A stretch of 64,000 nucleotides of DNA from Pseudomonas fontis (GTDB taxonomy: Bacteria; Pseudomonadota; Gammaproteobacteria; Pseudomonadales; Pseudomonadaceae). Positions 41,863 through 50,896 of this stretch are shown here, in pieces. Every line of letters starts with the position of its first letter. Within the stretch, counting starts at the first letter, position 1. The stretch lies in the NCBI RefSeq assembly GCF_028656955.1, contig NZ_JAMDGY010000013.1, positions 1-64,000 on the forward strand, read 5' to 3'. A model generated the notes under the pieces. The model made no database searches, had not been told where the DNA came from, and saw nothing but the letters and a program-made list of their open reading frames with translations. The position numbers were made by a program, and so were the translations under genes.

Positions 41863-42798
41863 TCAGGCGCGGGCTTCAACCGTTACCCAGTAGCGGGTGA
41901 AGCGGCGCACGCGTACCGGCAGGGCCACTTCCAGCAGGTCGAGAATCCGCTCGCTGTCCGCCAGTGGATAACTGCCGGAGATCAGCAGGTTGGCCACCGC
42001 CGGGGCGCAATTGAGCTGGCCGCGCCGGTAGCGGCCGAGCTCATCGAGGAAATCGCCCAGGCGCATGTGCGCGGCCACCAGCATGCCGTCGACCCAGGCG
42101 CCGGCATTGGCATCCAGCGCGCTGCTGGTGTGCCAGCCATGGCCGTCGCTGTGCGCCTGTTGCCCGGCGGCCAGCAGTTGCCCGGCGCTGCTGGCGCTGC
42201 CCTGAAACACCGATACGCGGATTTGTCCGGGCAACTGGCGAACGTTGAAGCGACCTGCGGAAAGCTTCAGCAGGCCCTCGCCGGTGAGCACGCGCAGCGG
42301 GCGCTGGTCGGCAGCCACACTCAGGAGGATTTCGCCCTCCAGCAGCTCGATCAGCCGCTGGTCGCGGTCGAAGCGCACGTCAGCGGCGCTGGCAGTGTTC
42401 AGGTGCAGCTCGCTGCCATCGTCCAACCGCGCCTGCCGGCGTTGGCCGAGTGGGCTGCGGTAATCGGCGAGCAGCGGCGGCAGCGGGTTGTGGGCCTGCA
42501 AGGTCAGGCCGCAGGCACTGCCCACGCCCAGGAGCAGCAACGCCTTGAGCGCACGCCGGCGGCTGGCGGAGCGCGGCGCTTGCAGGGCGGCGTGGGCCAG
42601 GGGCGAGTTGAGCCCGCGCAGGCGCTGGTTGACGCGCAGGATGTGCTCCCAGGCCCGGCGATGCTCTTCGCTGGCTTGCAGCCAATGTTCCATGGCCCGT
42701 TGCTGGTGGGCATCGAGGGTGCCGCCCTGGATTTCGATCAGCCAATGCACTGCCTGTTCGGCGACGTTGGCTGAAAATTCCCCGGCGTTGTTGTTCAC
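41863..42798 (-). CDS. fecR: FecR-type anti-sigma/sensor protein
   Basis: FecR of 311 residues: DUF4880-like N-terminal region (1-70, with AVHWLIEIQGG and AWEHILRVN), one membrane helix near residues 88-103, and a periplasmic FecR domain containing RSPLGQRRQARLDDGSELHLN near residue 115. It transmits occupancy of the receptor to the FecI sigma factor. The ATG overlaps the fecI stop by four bases. Confidence 0.92.
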   Translation of the reverse strand: MNNNAGEFSANVAEQAVHWLIEIQGGTLDAHQQRAMEHWLQASEEHRRAWEHILRVNQRLRGLNSPLAHAALQAPRSASRRRALKALLLLGVGSACGLTLQAHNPLPPLLADYRSPLGQRRQARLDDGSELHLNTASAADVRFDRDQRLIELLEGEILLSVAADQRPLRVLTGEGLLKLSAGRFNVRQLPGQIRVSVFQGSASSAGQLLAAGQQAHSDGHGWHTSSALDANAGAWVDGMLVAAHMRLGDFLDELGRYRRGQLNCAPAVANLLISGSYPLADSERILDLLEVALPVRVRRFTRYWVTVEARA

Positions 42799-43289
42799 AG
42801 GGCGAAGTAGCAGCGCAAGGCTGCCTTGTTCAGGTGGCGTTTGACCGTGGCCAGGGAAATCCCCAGCTGGCTGGCGATTTCGGCGTAGCTCAGGCCGTCG
42901 ACCTGGGCCAGCAGGAACGCCCGCTTGACCTGCACGGGCAAGCCGTCGAGCAGGCGGTCCAGTTCGATCAGGGTTTCCAGAATGATTGCCCGGTGTTCTT
43001 CCGAGGGGGCAACTTCTTCGGGCAACTGGGCGAGGGCCTGGTAGTAGGCGCGCTCCAGGTCCTGGCGGCGATAGTGGTTGCTCAGGACACGCTTGGCGAC
43101 GGTGGTGAGGAACGCCCGTGGCTCATTCAGCGTGGGGGTTTCACGGGCCTGCAGCAGGCGCATGAAAGTGTCCTGGGCCAGGTCGGCGGCATTGTCCGGG
43201 CAGCCCAGACGGCGTCGCAACCAGCCGGTCAGCCAGTTGTGATGGTCTAGGTAGAGGCCTTCAAGCGAAGTCGACTGGGCACTGGGCAC
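42795..43289 (-). CDS. fecI: FecI-type ECF sigma factor
   Basis: Iron-starvation ECF sigma factor of 164 residues, with region 2 near 20-75 (LAQDTFMRLLQAR) and region 4 near 110-160 (LSYAEIASQLGISLATVKRHL). It is the first gene of fecI-fecR-receptor. The start codon is GTG at 43289 inside a threefold 7-bp repeat. The GGAG site is 15 nt before it, which is long; a GTG at 43296 has ideal spacing but is out of frame. No other in-frame start is available nearby, so translation may be weak. Confidence 0.88.
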   Translation of the reverse strand: MPSAQSTSLEGLYLDHHNWLTGWLRRRLGCPDNAADLAQDTFMRLLQARETPTLNEPRAFLTTVAKRVLSNHYRRQDLERAYYQALAQLPEEVAPSEEHRAIILETLIELDRLLDGLPVQVKRAFLLAQVDGLSYAEIASQLGISLATVKRHLNKAALRCYFAL

Positions 43290-43294
43290 TGGGC
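43274..43294. repeat. Three copies of a 7-bp tandem repeat at the fecI start
   Basis: ACTGGGC occurs three times in a row; on the minus strand each unit contains a GTG (43296, 43289 and 43282), and only the one at 43289 is in the fecI frame. Confidence 0.9.
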
Positions 43295-43332
43295 ACCGTG
43301 AACACTCCGGCGCCAGGAAATGCGCAACAGGT

Positions 43333-43351
43333 ATTAAGAATTGTTCGCATT
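43333..43351 (-). promoter_or_regulatory. Possible Fur box upstream of fecI
   Basis: Minus-strand AATGCGAACAATTCTTAAT agrees at most positions with the Pseudomonas pattern AATGAGAATNATTCTCATT, about 45 bp before the fecI start. It is a weaker match than the site at 43463. Confidence 0.4.
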
Positions 43352-43462
43352 GTAGGGGCGAAGGGTGGATTCAGCAATTGCTGCGCGATTGGTGGTGTGT
43401 TTGTGGCTGCGTCACGCGGGGGCAGAGGCCGTCCAGATCAACGGCAGCACTCTGTTTTGCTT

Positions 43463-43477
43463 GTGAGAATATTTATC
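43463..43477 (+). promoter_or_regulatory. Fur box
   Basis: TGAGAAT-A-TTTATCA matches the 7-1-7 Fur consensus TGATAATNATTATCA with one mismatch per arm. It lies 38 bp before the DUF3649 gene that starts the second iron operon, and could also reach the fecI promoter on the other strand. Confidence 0.75.
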
Positions 43478-43514
43478 ATTATTATTAGCGCCTTTCTCGC
43501 AATGGACTGATCCC

Positions 43515-43820
43515 ATGAAAAGCAAAGCTGCCGGGCTGCCGTTGGGCTACCGCCTGGCCGTGACCTCCCGCTGCCTGGCTGCCCTGGTGGGCGGCTATCT
43601 GTTGGCAGCCATGGCGAGCGTCTGCATGGGCCTGTTGCTGCCGATGCCCAAGGCTGAAGCAGTGATCACCGGCATGATGCTGTCGTTCCTGTTCTACCTG
43701 GTGGCGATTCTCTGGAGCTTCGCCTGTCGCACCGCCGCACAGGCCTGGCTCGGCATCTTGCTGCCCAGCGCCGTACTGGCGCTGATCAACGGGCTGGCCT
43801 ACTGGATGAACACCCCATGA
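43515..43820 (+). CDS. DUF3649 iron-uptake membrane protein
   Basis: A 101-residue protein with three hydrophobic segments (near 15-38, 48-70 and 76-96), family DUF3649, found in TonB-receptor/iron loci of pseudomonads. It is preceded by a Fur box and overlaps the PepSY gene by ATGA. It likely forms an inner-membrane module with the PepSY and DUF3325 proteins. Exact role unknown. Confidence 0.78.
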   Translation: MKSKAAGLPLGYRLAVTSRCLAALVGGYLLAAMASVCMGLLLPMPKAEAVITGMMLSFLFYLVAILWSFACRTAAQAWLGILLPSAVLALINGLAYWMNTP

Positions 43821-45394
43821 AAGAAGGTTTTCGCCAGTCGATGGCCTGGCTGCACACCTGGGCGGGGCTGGTCTTCGGCTGGCTGCTGTTCGCGATTTTC
43901 CTCACCGGGACGCTGTCCTACTTCAAGGCCGAGATCAATCACTGGAGCCAGCCCGAGATCCCCAGCCGGGCGCTGAACAGCGCCGCCAGCCTCGACCTCG
44001 CGCAGCGCTACCTGCAAACCCATGCCGCAGGCGCCGGCAGCTGGTTCATCGACCTGCCCAGCGAGCGCGAGCCCGAGCTGAGCGTCAGTTGGCGCCCCGC
44101 TGGTGGCGGGCGCGGTGATTCCACCCAGAAGGTGCTCGACCCGGCCACCGGCAGCGAGCTGCAAGCCCGCGACAGCCGCGGTGGCGACTTCTTCTACCGG
44201 TTCCACTTCCAGTTGCAGATGCCCCACCCGTGGGGCCGCTGGCTGTCGACGTTCTGTGCGCTGATGATGTTCGTCGGGCTGATCACCGGGATCATCACCC
44301 ACAAGAAGATCTTCAAGGAGTTCTTCACCTTCCGCCCCGGCAAGGCCCAGCGCTCGTGGCTCGATGGCCACAACGCGATCGGCGTGCTGGTGTTGCCATT
44401 CCACCTGATGATCAGCTACAGCAGCCTGGTGATTTTCATGGCGCTGGTGATGCCGGCGAGCATCGCGGTCAGCTACAACAATGACACCCGGGCGTTCTTC
44501 AGCGACGTGTTCGGCATTCCCCAGTCGGTCAAGGCGACCGGCAAGGCGGCCGAGCCGCTGCCGCTGTCGACGCTCTACGCCAAGGTCCAGGAGCAGGTCC
44601 CCGGCGCACGCATCGCCTGGGTTGAAGTACAGAACCCGGGTGATGAAAACGCCCGGGTGCGAGTCACGCGCTATTCGGGGGATCGCATCGCGCACCTGCG
44701 CGGCGGTGGCTGGTTGTTCGATGGGGTCTCGGGCACGCATCTGTCCAGCGACTTTGCCGACACCACGCCGATGCTGATTTCCGGCGGTTTCTACGGCTTG
44801 CACCTGGGCGAGTTCGCCGGGCCGGTGTTGCGCTGGCTGTACTTCTTCTTCGGCCTGGCCGGCACGGCGGTGATCGGCACCGGCCTGGTCATGTGGCTGG
44901 GCAAACGCCAGCTCAAGCACGCCAAGAGCGGCGTGCAGCCCTTTGAGCTGCGCCTGGTCGAGGTGCTGAACATTGCCAGCATGAGCGGGCTGATCCTGGC
45001 GGTCGCCGGGTTCTTCTGGGCCAACCGGCTGATTCCAGCGTTCCAGGAGGGCCGCGCCGATGCGGAGATCAACACCTTCTTCCTGATCTGGGGGTTGTCG
45101 TTGCTGCATGCGCTGCTACGGCCCGGGCGCAAGGCCTGGGGCGAACAGCTCGCGGTGGCGGCGGTGTTCTACCTGGCCCTGCCACTGATCAATGCCTGGA
45201 CCACCGGCCAGGGCTTGAACCATTCGATCCGCGTGGGCGACTGGAGTATGGCCGGCTTCGACCTGACCGCGCTGGGCTGCGGGCTGTTCCTCTACTGGGC
45301 GGCGCGCAAGATGCTGCTGCCGCCTGTCGTTGCCCCCAAGCGTGCGCCCAAGGTTGCGAAAGCCGCGGCGCTGATTGAAAGCGAGGTGAAGTGA
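43817..45394 (+). CDS. PepSY-associated TM-helix protein, putative ferric-siderophore reductase
   Basis: A 525-residue inner-membrane protein. The N-terminal helix motif (MAWLHTWAGLVFGWLLFAIFLTGTLSYF) is diagnostic for PepSY-associated TM proteins, followed by a periplasmic domain, then helices near 145-165, 190-215 and 330-470. Conserved histidines such as in HKKIF near residue 155 fit heme binding. Such proteins (FoxB, PiuB class) are proposed to reduce ferric siderophores at the inner membrane. It sits between the DUF3649 and DUF3325 genes. Confidence 0.82.
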   Translation: MKEGFRQSMAWLHTWAGLVFGWLLFAIFLTGTLSYFKAEINHWSQPEIPSRALNSAASLDLAQRYLQTHAAGAGSWFIDLPSEREPELSVSWRPAGGGRGDSTQKVLDPATGSELQARDSRGGDFFYRFHFQLQMPHPWGRWLSTFCALMMFVGLITGIITHKKIFKEFFTFRPGKAQRSWLDGHNAIGVLVLPFHLMISYSSLVIFMALVMPASIAVSYNNDTRAFFSDVFGIPQSVKATGKAAEPLPLSTLYAKVQEQVPGARIAWVEVQNPGDENARVRVTRYSGDRIAHLRGGGWLFDGVSGTHLSSDFADTTPMLISGGFYGLHLGEFAGPVLRWLYFFFGLAGTAVIGTGLVMWLGKRQLKHAKSGVQPFELRLVEVLNIASMSGLILAVAGFFWANRLIPAFQEGRADAEINTFFLIWGLSLLHALLRPGRKAWGEQLAVAAVFYLALPLINAWTTGQGLNHSIRVGDWSMAGFDLTALGCGLFLYWAARKMLLPPVVAPKRAPKVAKAAALIESEVK

Positions 45395-45720
45395 TGTTGG
45401 CGATCACGCTATTCGGCTTTGCCGGGTTCGCCGGCCTGTGCCTGTCGATGGAACGTCATTACAGCGACCTGCTCGGCCACAAGGCCACGCCACGGCGCCT
45501 GCGGGGCCTGCGCATTGGCGGCTGGTTGCTGTTGGTGGTCGCGCTGTGGCTGGCGGTGCTCAAAAGCGGCTGGGCCATGGGCCTGGTCGAGCTGTTCGCA
45601 GTGCTGATGGCCGGCCTGTGCCTGTGGGTCTTCGTGCTGCCATACCGGCCCAAGCTGTTGCTGGTGCTGGCGGCGGCCAGCGTTGTGCTCGGGCCGTTCT
45701 CGGCGCTGGGCTGGATCTGA
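45394..45720 (+). CDS. DUF3325 membrane protein
   Basis: A 108-residue protein with three hydrophobic segments and the conserved start ITLFGFAGFAGLCLSMERHY, family DUF3325. The ATG at 45394 overlaps the PepSY stop by one base (a GTG at 45391 is possible). It is part of the three-protein inner-membrane module. Four bases separate it from the sigma gene. Confidence 0.78.
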   Translation: MLAITLFGFAGFAGLCLSMERHYSDLLGHKATPRRLRGLRIGGWLLLVVALWLAVLKSGWAMGLVELFAVLMAGLCLWVFVLPYRPKLLLVLAAASVVLGPFSALGWI

Positions 45721-45724
45721 GCCG

Positions 45725-46303
45725 ATGAACGAGCCGTTCGACCTTCCTTCCGCAAGCCCGGGCCCGGATGAGCCTGGGCGGGCGCGCTTCCTCCAGGTGT
45801 TCCTGGCGCAGCGCTCGCGGATGGAAAGCCTGGTGAGCCGCCGCGTCGGCTGCCGGGCGACGGCGGCTGATCTGGTGCAGGACCTGTTCCTGCGCTTCTG
45901 GCGGCGCCCGCAGGTGAACGTCGAGGCGCTGGACACCTACCTGTTGCGCTGCGCCGGCAACATTGCCATCGACCACCTGCGTAGCGAAGGCGCCCGTGGC
46001 CGGGCCAACGATGGCCTGCCAGAAGGCGAATTCGCCAGCTCCGGCAGCGAACCGCAGGCGGCGCTGGAAACCGATAGCGAATTGCGCCGCATCGAAGCGG
46101 CCCTGCGTGAACTACCCGAGCGCACCCGGCAGATCTTTCTGCTCAACCGCATCCATGGGCGCAAGTACGCGGACATCGCCAAGGCCATGGGCCTGTCCCA
46201 AAGTGCCGTGGAAAAACATATGATGCGGGCCCTTGAGGCTTGCAAGGCGAGTATCGCCGGCGGGCCCGCCGTACCCCGCACGCCAGGGAATGCCCCGCGA
46301 TGA
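45725..46303 (+). CDS. FecI-type ECF sigma factor (second)
   Basis: ECF sigma factor of 192 residues, FecI/PvdS-like, with region 2 near residues 35-90 (AADLVQDLFLRFWRR) and region 4 near 125-175 (YADIAKAMGLSQSAVEKHMMRAL). It follows DUF3325 by four bases and overlaps the fecR-like gene by ATGA. It should direct transcription of the TonB receptor at 47385. Confidence 0.9.
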   Translation: MNEPFDLPSASPGPDEPGRARFLQVFLAQRSRMESLVSRRVGCRATAADLVQDLFLRFWRRPQVNVEALDTYLLRCAGNIAIDHLRSEGARGRANDGLPEGEFASSGSEPQAALETDSELRRIEAALRELPERTRQIFLLNRIHGRKYADIAKAMGLSQSAVEKHMMRALEACKASIAGGPAVPRTPGNAPR

Positions 46304-47280
46304 ACGCCGCCATGACACTCACCCCCGAACAGCAACAGGCGGCCTTGGCCTGGCTCAGCCAGATCAACCAGCAGCCTGCGCGTGCCGAGCGGGCAGAGTT
46401 CAAGCGCTGGTTGCTGGCCGACCCGGCTCATGGCGAGGCCTATCGGCAGGCGCAATCACTGTGGCTGAGCACCGCCGAGCCCGCTGCGCGGTTGGCGGCT
46501 GAAGAGGCGCAAGCCCTGCAGAAATACCTCGATGCCATGGACCTGCCCGCCGCCAAATGGCGCCCGCGCCTGGCCGGGCTGGCCGTCGCGGCGAGTGTGG
46601 TGTTGTGTGTCGCCCTGGGCGCCGGCCTGCATCCGGGCAACTGGATCGACGACTTCGGCGCGGACTACGTCTCCTCCGTGGGTGAGATCAGGTCGGTTAC
46701 CCTGGCCGACCAGTCGCAACTGACGCTGGATGCCGACAGCGCCATCAGCGTCGATTTCAGCCATGGCCAGCGTCAGGTCGAGGTGCGTCGCGGCGCGGTG
46801 TTCTTCCAGGTAACCCACACGGGTGCGCCGTTTACCGTACAGGCCAATGGCGGCGAAGTACGCGTGCTGGGCACCCAGTTCGAGGTGCGCCGCCAGGCTG
46901 ACGGCGCGCAGGTCACCGTGCTCTCCGGCAAGGTCGGCGTGACCGCTGCGCCAGGGCAGGCGCAGCAGGTGCTGAGCGCCGGGCAGCAGGTGGCCTTCGA
47001 GCAGGGCGCCGCTGCTGCGGTGCATGGCGTCGACAGCGAAAGCCAGCTGGCCTGGCGCCAAGGCTGGCTGAACTATTACCAGGCGCCGCTGGCGCAGGTG
47101 GTCGATGACCTGTCGCGCTATTACCCCGGGCGCATTGTCGTGCTGGGCGGTGAACTGGGCGCGCGCAAGGTCAGCGGCAGCTTCCCCGCCGATGACCCGT
47201 TGGCGGCGCTCGATGCCCTCGGTGCCGTGGTTGGTTTCCAGCGCAAGACGTTGCTTGGCCGGGTGACGGTGCTGCGCTGA
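46300..47280 (+). CDS. FecR-type anti-sigma/sensor protein (second)
   Basis: FecR-type protein of 326 residues: N-terminal DUF4880 region (WLSQINQQPARAERAEFKRWL near residue 14), a membrane helix near 92-108, and a periplasmic FecR domain (SVGEIRSVTLADQSQLTLDADS near 125) with a C-terminal STN-contact part. ATG at 46300 overlaps the sigma stop. It transmits the signal from the receptor encoded 100 bp downstream. Confidence 0.92.
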   Translation: MNAAMTLTPEQQQAALAWLSQINQQPARAERAEFKRWLLADPAHGEAYRQAQSLWLSTAEPAARLAAEEAQALQKYLDAMDLPAAKWRPRLAGLAVAASVVLCVALGAGLHPGNWIDDFGADYVSSVGEIRSVTLADQSQLTLDADSAISVDFSHGQRQVEVRRGAVFFQVTHTGAPFTVQANGGEVRVLGTQFEVRRQADGAQVTVLSGKVGVTAAPGQAQQVLSAGQQVAFEQGAAAAVHGVDSESQLAWRQGWLNYYQAPLAQVVDDLSRYYPGRIVVLGGELGARKVSGSFPADDPLAALDALGAVVGFQRKTLLGRVTVLR

Positions 47281-47384
47281 AAAATATTTTCAGAAAAGTG
47301 CTGAGGTAATTTCATCCGGCATCCGTGTAGTGATTGGTAATGCGATTAATTCGCATGGGCGTTGTTCACTCACAGGTCATCGGC

Positions 47385-49799
47385 ATGAAGTTCAGGGCAC
47401 AGTCTTCGGTAGTACGTTGCGTTTCCATCTGTCTCGGTGCGGCGGCGATGCTGCCCGGCAGTTTTACCCAGGCGATTGCCCAGGCGGCGGAGCAGGTCGA
47501 TCAGCTGTTCAGTTTTGCCCAGGCCAGCAAGCCGTTGCCGCAAGCGCTGAATGACTTCAGCCGGGTGACCGGGTTGAGCGTCGTGTATACCGTCGACCTG
47601 CCGCGCATCAACGCCCCGGCGCTCAATGGCGCACTGAGCGCCGAGCACGCCCTGCAACGCTTGCTCGGCAACAGTGGCTACAGCTTCCGCCGCCTGAACG
47701 CGCGCACCCTGACCCTGGAACCCGCTGTCCAATCGGGTGCGCTGAACCTCGACCCGACCAATATTTCCTCGCAGGCCGACAGCGTCGGCAGCTACCAGCC
47801 ACCGGTCACGGCGTCGATCATGCGCGGGCAGGGGCCGAACCAGGACATCCCCCAGGCGATCAATGTGGTACCGGCGCAGGTCATCAAGGACCAGGCGCCG
47901 CGCAACCTCGACGATGCGCTGTACAACGTCAGCGGCATCACCCAGGGCAACAACTTCGGGGCGACCGCCGACACCGTGATGAAGCGTGGCTTTGGTGACA
48001 ACCGCGACGGCTCGATCATGCGCGACGGCATGCCGCTGGTTCAGGGGCGCAGCCTCAACGCCACCACCGAGCGGGTTGAAGTACTCAAGGGCCCGGCGTC
48101 GCTGCTGTACGGCATCCAGGATCCCGGCGGGGTGATCAACGTGGTCAGCAAGCGCCCGCAGTTGCAACGCTACAACGCCATCAACGTACGCGGTTCGACC
48201 TACGGCAGCGGCAAGAATGGCAGCGGTGGCGGGCTGGACAGCACCGGCGCGCTGGGCGACAGCAACTTCGCCTACCGCCTGGTGTTGGACCACGAGGATG
48301 AAGACTACTGGCGCAACTTCGGCACCCACCGTGAATCGCTGGTGGCGCCGTCGCTGGCCTGGTTTGGCGAAGACACCCAGGTGCAACTGGCCTACGAGCA
48401 CCGCGAGTTTCTCTACCCGTTCGACCGTGGCACGGCGATCAGCCCGACGACCAATCACCCGCTGAACATTCCCGGCACCCGTCGCCTCGACGAGCCGTTC
48501 AACAACATGGAAGGGCGCTCCGACCTGTACCGCCTGGAAGTCGATCACCAGCTTTCGGATGACTGGAAAGCCCACTTCGGCTACAGCTTCAACCGTGAAA
48601 CCTACGATGCCAGCCAGGTCCGGGTGACGGCGGTGAATGCCGCCAAAGGCACGCTCACCCGCAGCATGGACGGCACCCGTGGGTCGCTCAGCAACGACCG
48701 CTTTGCCACCGTCAGCCTCGACGGCAAGGTGCAGTTGGCCGGCATGCAGCATGACCTGCTGGTGGGGTTCGATGATGAGTACCGCAAGATCTACCGCGCC
48801 GACCTGATTCGCGGCAGCAGCAACACCTTCAGCTACCTGGACCCGGTCTATGGCCTGGCGCCTGAAGGCACAGCGGTGCGGGCCAGCGACAGCGACCAGA
48901 CCGACAAGCTGCGCAGCAACTCGCTGTTCTTCCAGGACTCGCTGCACCTGGACGAACACTGGATTCTGGTGGCCGGTGCGCGCTACCAGATGTTCGACCA
49001 GTACGCCGGCCGTGGCCGTCCGTTCAAGGCCAACACCGACAACAGCGGCCAGGCCTGGGTGCCGCATGCGGGGCTGGTGTACAAGGTCGATGACAGCCTG
49101 TCGCTGTATGGCAGCTACACCGAGTCGTTCAAGCCCAATTCGAGCATTGCCCCGCTGACTGGCGGGCGGGTGCTGGATTCCTCGATTGACCCGGAACAGG
49201 GCAAGTCCTGGGAGCTGGGGGCCAAGCTGGATATTCCCGGCTCGATCACCGGGACCCTGGCGTTCTTCGACATCACCAAGCGCAACGTGCTGGTGGCCAA
49301 CTTCGACCAGGCCTCGGGCGATACGCTGTACAGCAATGCCGGCGAGGTCAGCTCGCGCGGTGTGGAGCTGGACCTCAGTGGCCAGCTCAGCGAGCGCTGG
49401 AGCCTGATTGGCAGCTATGCGTTTACCGATGCCGAAGTGACTGAAGACCCCAAATTGAAAGGCAACCGCCTGCAGAACGTGGCGCGGCATTCCGGCTCGA
49501 TGTCGGCGGTGTATGACGTGGGCAGCCTGTTCGGTGGCGACCGCTTGCGGCTGGGGGCCGGGGCGCGTTATGTGGGGGAGCGTGCGGGTAATTCGGAGAA
49601 CGATTTCGACCTGCCGGCGTACACCGTGGCGGATGCTTTCGCGACCTATGAAACCCGCCTGGATGAGCACAAGGTGCGCTTGCAGCTGAACGTGAAGAAC
49701 CTGTTCGACAAGACCTACTACACCTCGGCGGTGAACCGCTTCTTTGTTGCGGTGGGGGATTCGCGACAGGTGACGTTGTCGAGCACCCTGGAGTTCTGA
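47385..49799 (+). CDS. TonB-dependent siderophore receptor with signalling domain (FpvA/FoxA-like)
   Basis: Receptor of 804 residues: signal peptide 1-34, STN domain about 40-110 (SKPLPQALNDFSRVTGLSVVY), plug with ERVEVLKGPASLLYGIQDPGG near residue 228 and a barrel ending in STLEF. The opening sequence fits ferric-hydroxamate or pyoverdine-type receptors; the ligand is unknown. ATG at 47385 is chosen because the signal peptide begins there; an open frame from 47334 exists. The 100 bp before it may carry a FecI-type promoter. Confidence 0.92.
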   Translation: MKFRAQSSVVRCVSICLGAAAMLPGSFTQAIAQAAEQVDQLFSFAQASKPLPQALNDFSRVTGLSVVYTVDLPRINAPALNGALSAEHALQRLLGNSGYSFRRLNARTLTLEPAVQSGALNLDPTNISSQADSVGSYQPPVTASIMRGQGPNQDIPQAINVVPAQVIKDQAPRNLDDALYNVSGITQGNNFGATADTVMKRGFGDNRDGSIMRDGMPLVQGRSLNATTERVEVLKGPASLLYGIQDPGGVINVVSKRPQLQRYNAINVRGSTYGSGKNGSGGGLDSTGALGDSNFAYRLVLDHEDEDYWRNFGTHRESLVAPSLAWFGEDTQVQLAYEHREFLYPFDRGTAISPTTNHPLNIPGTRRLDEPFNNMEGRSDLYRLEVDHQLSDDWKAHFGYSFNRETYDASQVRVTAVNAAKGTLTRSMDGTRGSLSNDRFATVSLDGKVQLAGMQHDLLVGFDDEYRKIYRADLIRGSSNTFSYLDPVYGLAPEGTAVRASDSDQTDKLRSNSLFFQDSLHLDEHWILVAGARYQMFDQYAGRGRPFKANTDNSGQAWVPHAGLVYKVDDSLSLYGSYTESFKPNSSIAPLTGGRVLDSSIDPEQGKSWELGAKLDIPGSITGTLAFFDITKRNVLVANFDQASGDTLYSNAGEVSSRGVELDLSGQLSERWSLIGSYAFTDAEVTEDPKLKGNRLQNVARHSGSMSAVYDVGSLFGGDRLRLGAGARYVGERAGNSENDFDLPAYTVADAFATYETRLDEHKVRLQLNVKNLFDKTYYTSAVNRFFVAVGDSRQVTLSSTLEF

Positions 49800-49801
49800 A
49801 G

Positions 49802-49883
49802 GGCCCCATCGCCGGCAAGGCCGGCTCCCACAGCGGCCGGTGTGATGCCATATCTCGTGGGAGCCGGCCTTGCCGGCGATGGG
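49802..49883. repeat. REP element pair (inverted)
   Basis: Two inverted REP units with stems CATCGCCGGCAAGGCCGGCTC and its complement. They fill the whole space between the convergent receptor and AraC genes. Confidence 0.9.
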
Positions 49884-49884
49884 C

Positions 49885-50760
49885 TCAGCCGCGCAATGCC
49901 AGCCGATACTCCCCAGGCGTTGCCCCCAGTGCCTGGCGAAAGCGGTTGCTGAAGTGGCTGGCACTGGCAAACCCGCACTGCAGGGCGATTTCGCCCAGCG
50001 CCAGGTCACCCAGGCGCAACAACTGCCGCGCCCGCGCTAAACGCCGGGCCAGCAGGTACTGGTGCGGCGGCAAGCCGAAGCTGGTGCGGAACATTCGCGC
50101 AAAGTGGTATTCCGACAGATGGCACAGCCCGGCCAGCTCACCCAGGCTGATGGGCTGTTCCAGATGCCCCTCGACATACTCCACCAACAGCCGACGCTGA
50201 TGCGCCGCCAGCCCGCCTTTGAGCCGCAGGCCCTGGCGCGGGCCGACCTGGCTCAACACCGCGTGATCGAGAATCTCATGGGCCAGGCTGCTGGTCAGCA
50301 GGCGCTCGCCGGGCTCATCCCAGTTCAGCGCAATCAACTGGCGAAACCGCCGGGCCTGCTCGGGGGCGTCGATAAAGGTCGCCTCGCGCAGTTGCAATTC
50401 GCGCGGTTCGCGGTCCAGCAGGCGCACGCAGCCCAGGGCGAACTGCGCCTCGCTGATGTACAGGTGCGCCAGGCGGATATTGCCGTTCACCACCCAGTTC
50501 GACGCGGAACCTGCCGGCATGATGCACAGCTTGTTTGGCGCGCCCTTGTTGGCCGGTTGATCGCGGCGAAAGGTGCCGGTGCCGTCGGCGATGTAGCAGG
50601 ACAGCGTGTGGTGGGTCGGCGCTTCGTAGTCGCGGGCGTCATGACGGTTGCTCCACTGGGCTGCGGCCAGGCCGTCACCGAGCTGCGCACTGTGTTCCAG
50701 GCGGGTATTGGGCGACTCGTGCATGGCTTTGAAGACTTGCAGGTGATCCAGCGGCGTCAT
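49885..50760 (-). CDS. AraC-family transcriptional regulator
   Basis: AraC/XylS regulator of 291 residues. An N-terminal cupin-like effector domain is followed by two helix-turn-helix motifs in residues 190-288 (ISLGELAGLCHLSEYHFARMFR and LALGEIALQCGFASASHFSNRFR). Start codon at 50760 has AGAGG at 8 nt. It is divergent from the DMT exporter gene with a 136-bp spacer and is its likely regulator. Confidence 0.85.
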   Translation of the reverse strand: MTPLDHLQVFKAMHESPNTRLEHSAQLGDGLAAAQWSNRHDARDYEAPTHHTLSCYIADGTGTFRRDQPANKGAPNKLCIMPAGSASNWVVNGNIRLAHLYISEAQFALGCVRLLDREPRELQLREATFIDAPEQARRFRQLIALNWDEPGERLLTSSLAHEILDHAVLSQVGPRQGLRLKGGLAAHQRRLLVEYVEGHLEQPISLGELAGLCHLSEYHFARMFRTSFGLPPHQYLLARRLARARQLLRLGDLALGEIALQCGFASASHFSNRFRQALGATPGEYRLALRG

Positions 50761-50896
50761 GGTCATTACCTCTGTCGCCATCCTACCCGTGCGCGCTTGC
50801 CTGGTCAGCCGGGCAGCACGCAAAAGCGCAAGTTTGTGCAAGCGCGGCGGCAGGCCTTGCCCGGACACTGAAGGCACACCAGTGAGGAGCGCTGCC

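Noticed and set aside
47281..47384. A FecI-type promoter before the second TonB receptor
   Set aside because: The spacer has plausible AT-rich and CCGTG-like pieces, but I cannot place -35 and -10 elements with confidence.
47370..50009. A very long (879-codon) open frame on the minus strand opposite the second TonB receptor
   Set aside because: It is an antisense shadow of a GC-rich gene: the receptor on the plus strand has all family features, and the antisense translation is rich in Arg, Ala, Val and His with no domain.
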